Source: Bacteroidota bacterium (GTDB lineage: Bacteria > Bacteroidota > Bacteroidia > Chitinophagales > Chitinophagaceae). Taken from it: DNA of 8,090 bases. Shown in pieces: positions 6,747 through 8,090 of this stretch (its first letter is position 1; each line of letters opens with the position of its first letter). Both the position numbers and the translations under genes were made by a program. Under the pieces are notes generated by a model. It was not told the origin of the DNA, ran no database searches, and was given only the letters and a program-made list of their open reading frames with translations. The stretch covers positions 1 to 8,090 of the forward strand of contig JAEYOL010000039.1 of the NCBI GenBank assembly GCA_023411775.1, given 5' to 3'.

Positions 6747-6760
6747 ATTACCCTGGTAAT
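6747..6760. promoter_or_regulatory. 14-bp palindrome, possible operator
   Basis: ATTACC (6747-6752), CT, GGTAAT (6755-6760) are perfectly symmetric. The site lies between the divergent genes, about 70 bp upstream of the -33 box of the antiterminator promoter. The TTACC half-site also occurs in the dyad upstream of bphO (1297-1301). Role inferred from symmetry and position only. Confidence 0.3.
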
Positions 6761-6829
6761 TGAATCCACTATCCGATACATCTCATAAATCCTGGTCTCA
6801 AATCATTCAAAATCTGCTCAGTTTAATGT

Positions 6830-6860
6830 TTTGCCACTCCCACATGCACACCTATATTTG
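6830..6860 (+). promoter_or_regulatory. Primary-sigma-type Bacteroidota promoter for the polysaccharide operon
   Basis: TTTG at 6830-6833 and TATATTTG at 6853-6860 are separated by exactly 19 bp, matching the Bacteroidota consensus TTTG-N19-21-TAnnTTTG. Transcription should start near 6866-6869, giving a leader of about 100 nt before the GTG of the antiterminator gene. This is the clearest promoter in the window. Confidence 0.8.
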
Positions 6861-6875
6861 CAACCGAAAGACAAT

Positions 6876-6941
6876 AGCCGTTGGTTTAAGCCGTTATAAT
6901 GGCCATTTTTTGGCGGTCATATAAAAAAAACTATGTGACCG
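6876..6941 (+). promoter_or_regulatory. Structured leader with possible attenuator/pause hairpins upstream of the antiterminator gene
   Basis: The leader begins with AGCCGTT repeated 13 nt apart (6876-6882, 6889-6895). Hairpin A, GCCGT-TATA-ATGGC (6890-6903, one G-T pair), is followed after two bases by six T's (6906-6911), a weak terminator or pause layout. Hairpin C pairs 6914-6923 with 6932-6941, ten base pairs with one G-T and an A-rich 8-nt loop. An alternative stem B (6899-6904 with 6915-6920) would exclude both A and C. GGCGGT (6912-6917) matches the first six bases of the enteric ops element used by RfaH. The stems are read directly from sequence; regulation is inference. Confidence 0.45.
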
Positions 6942-6969
6942 AGGTGGCGAAGCTCTGTAATCTTATCCC

Positions 6970-7470
6970 GTGTCACGCAAGTGGTTAGCAATATATAGTC
7001 GTCCCCGTTGGGAAAAAAAAGTGGCCCCGCTCCTTACTGAAAAGGGCTTTGAAAGTTATTGCCCGCTCAATAAGGTGCGACGTAAATGGAGCGACCGTGT
7101 AAAAACTGTGGAAGAACCGCTTTTTAAATCCTATGTCTTTGTAAAGGTCAACGATGAAGACCGGACCGAAGTCCGGATGACACCCGGGGTGATCAATTTT
7201 GTGTACCTGGAGGGTAAGCCTGCAGTGGTGAGGGAAAGGGAGATCAACGCGATCAAAAGTTTTCTGAACGAATACGAAAATGTGGAACTGAGCCCCATGG
7301 CCGTGGAACTGAAGCAACGGGTGAAAATTACAGCTGGTCCCCTGATGGGCCAGGTTGGCGAGGTGATTGGTGTAAAGCGGAAGGCGGTAAAGATCGCTAT
7401 CGACAGCCTTGGGTATATGTTGGTGGCCTATATTGACAAAACTAAAATAACTTCGACGGAGACTGACTAG
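6970..7470 (+). CDS. UpxY/NusG-like specialised transcription antiterminator
   Basis: The 166-residue protein has the two NusG-family domains: an NGN domain (about 3-102), opening KWLAIYSRPRWEKKVAPLL and containing EEPLFKSYVFVKV and TPGVINFVYLEGKPA, and a C-terminal KOW domain (about 117-155) with VKITAGPLMGQVGEVIGV. NGN binds elongating RNA polymerase; stand-alone paralogues of this kind (UpxY, RfaH-like) suppress pausing or termination in long polysaccharide operons. It is the first gene after a strong promoter and precedes a capsule export gene by 44 bp, the usual UpxY position. The GTG start is forced: an in-frame TAA lies at 6958-6960, and homology begins with the fourth residue. A GAGGTGG (6941-6947) resembles a Shine-Dalgarno but sits 22 nt too far upstream. 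It is unlikely to be housekeeping NusG, given its context. Confidence 0.92.
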   Translation: MSRKWLAIYSRPRWEKKVAPLLTEKGFESYCPLNKVRRKWSDRVKTVEEPLFKSYVFVKVNDEDRTEVRMTPGVINFVYLEGKPAVVREREINAIKSFLNEYENVELSPMAVELKQRVKITAGPLMGQVGEVIGVKRKAVKIAIDSLGYMLVAYIDKTKITSTETD

Positions 7471-7514
7471 CAAATCCTACCTTGCCCCGGTTTCATATTT
7501 TTAAACTTATCTAG

Positions 7515-8090
7515 ATGAAATTTATAAGGACGGTCTTATTCCTTTTACTTCCTTTCTATATGATATCATGCGGTACTCAGCAAAGAATACCCAATTACCT
7601 TCAGCATATAACTGATAGTACCATCGATGGTGAAGTGAGATTCCCTGAGCTACGCATCCAGAAAAACGACCAGTTGTCGATCAGGGTCTTTAGTGCCAGT
7701 ACAAAGCCTGAAATATCCGACGCTCCCTACAACCTGCCCGTCCAAAACCAACAAGGGGGCCAGGGCGGCGGTGGCCAGATTATGGCCGGATTCCTGGTGG
7801 ATGCAAATGGAAATATTGAGTATCCCCAAATCGGGTTGATCAAGGTAGAGGGCCTGACAAAAATTGAACTCGCCGAACTCATCAAACAAAAAATCAACGA
7901 AAAAGATTCAGTGCTTACCAACCCTTCCGTCATCATCCGTTTTTTGAATCTGAAAGTAACGGTACTAGGTGAGGTCAACCAGCAGGGTCCCATCAGCGTG
8001 CCCGGAGAAAGAGTCACGATCCTTGAGGCCATCGGCCTGGCAGGTGGCACCACTGAGTTCGGCATCCGGAATTCGGTGAAGGTAATGCGT
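7515..8090 (+). CDS. Polysaccharide biosynthesis/export outer-membrane lipoprotein, Wza/GumB-like (3' end outside window)
   Basis: The frame runs from ATG 7515 to the window edge, 192 codons without a stop. Residues 1-19 form a lipoprotein signal: KFIR, then VLFLLLPFYMIS and Cys19, with lipobox MISC. A Poly_export domain follows, with VRFPELRIQKNDQLSIRVFS (about 46-65) at its start and GFLVDANGNIEYPQIGLIKVEGLT (about 95-118) at its core, split by a Gly/Gln-rich insert QGGQGGGGQ (about 83-91). LKVTVLGEVNQQGPISVPG (about 149-167) begins the SLBB domain. Such proteins form the outer-membrane channel that exports capsule or exopolysaccharide, working with a Wzc-type partner expected just downstream. 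The 44-bp gap from the antiterminator gene shows no terminator, so the two are probably one operon. The Gly/Gln insert is common in Bacteroidota members. Confidence 0.93.
   Translation, partial: MKFIRTVLFLLLPFYMISCGTQQRIPNYLQHITDSTIDGEVRFPELRIQKNDQLSIRVFSASTKPEISDAPYNLPVQNQQGGQGGGGQIMAGFLVDANGNIEYPQIGLIKVEGLTKIELAELIKQKINEKDSVLTNPSVIIRFLNLKVTVLGEVNQQGPISVPGERVTILEAIGLAGGTTEFGIRNSVKVMR

Larger units (their letters stand above)
6648..6829. other. Non-coding divergent region upstream of acyltransferase and antiterminator genes
   Basis: No credible ORF is seen. It contains CGGGAAG (6667-6673) facing CTTCCCG (6720-6726), with AGGTG-TCTAT-CACCT (6707-6721) nested against the right arm, and a perfect 14-bp palindrome ATTACC-CT-GGTAAT (6747-6760). 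The rest is plain AT-rich sequence. The first element would lie in or near the 5' leader of the leftward gene; the palindrome is 70 bp upstream of the rightward -33 box and could be an operator. Confidence 0.5.

Noticed and set aside
6933..6938. AUG-UGA start-stop in the antiterminator leader
   Set aside because: Six bases occur easily by chance, there is no Shine-Dalgarno before it, and it lies mostly within the arm of hairpin C.
6944..6988. Possible 14-codon leader peptide (GTG 6944 to TAG 6986) overlapping the antiterminator start
   Set aside because: The supposed start lies inside the GAGGTGG sequence itself, leaving no ribosome-binding site; no run of regulatory codons is present.
6985..7473. 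Long leftward frame (162 codons) opposite the antiterminator gene
   Set aside because: It is an antisense shadow of a clearly conserved NusG-family gene, and its translation shows no recognisable domain.

Overview
The window looks like a chromosomal segment of a Bacteroidota bacterium, most likely of the Chitinophagia type. The reasons are a near-perfect Bacteroidota promoter (TTTG, 19 bp, TAnnTTTG) at 6830-6860, few Shine-Dalgarno sequences, a stand-alone NusG-like (UpxY-type) antiterminator next to a polysaccharide export lipoprotein, and an NagX/HGSNAT-like membrane acyltransferase typical of that phylum. The lineage below phylum is inference.

Layout. (1) 1-1056: the 3' end of a TetR-family repressor, then an NfsB-like nitroreductase. 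The short gap between them holds a dyad (TTGTAC-N6-GTACAA) that looks like a TetR operator. (2) 1057-1348: non-coding, with several inverted repeats. The most striking is a nested dyad at 1297-1332, just upstream of the next gene. (3) 1349-4982: a four-gene rightward light-sensing operon. It holds heme oxygenase bphO, bacteriophytochrome histidine kinase bphP, and two single-domain response regulators that overlap by 29 bp (bphP/first receiver) and 4 bp (first/second receiver). BphO would make biliverdin, BphP would bind it at Cys11 and signal through His531, and the receivers (Asp61 and Asp50) would take the phosphoryl group. Neither receiver carries an output domain. (4) 4983-5393: a convergent region with an intrinsic terminator oriented for leftward transcription and one doubtful small leftward ORF. 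(5) 5394-6647, minus strand: the multi-spanning acyltransferase. (6) 6648-6969: a non-coding divergent region with a palindrome, a long-range inverted repeat, a strong rightward promoter and a leader of about 100 nt with potentially competing hairpins. (7) 6970-8090: a NusG/UpxY-type antiterminator followed by a Wza-like export lipoprotein cut by the window end. This appears to be the start of an exopolysaccharide or capsule operon.

The coding content is recognisable and conventional. The least explained parts are the leader of the antiterminator gene, the dyads upstream of bphO, and the missing output of the two-receiver phytochrome pathway. No RNA genes, CRISPR arrays, insertion sequences or phage genes were seen.
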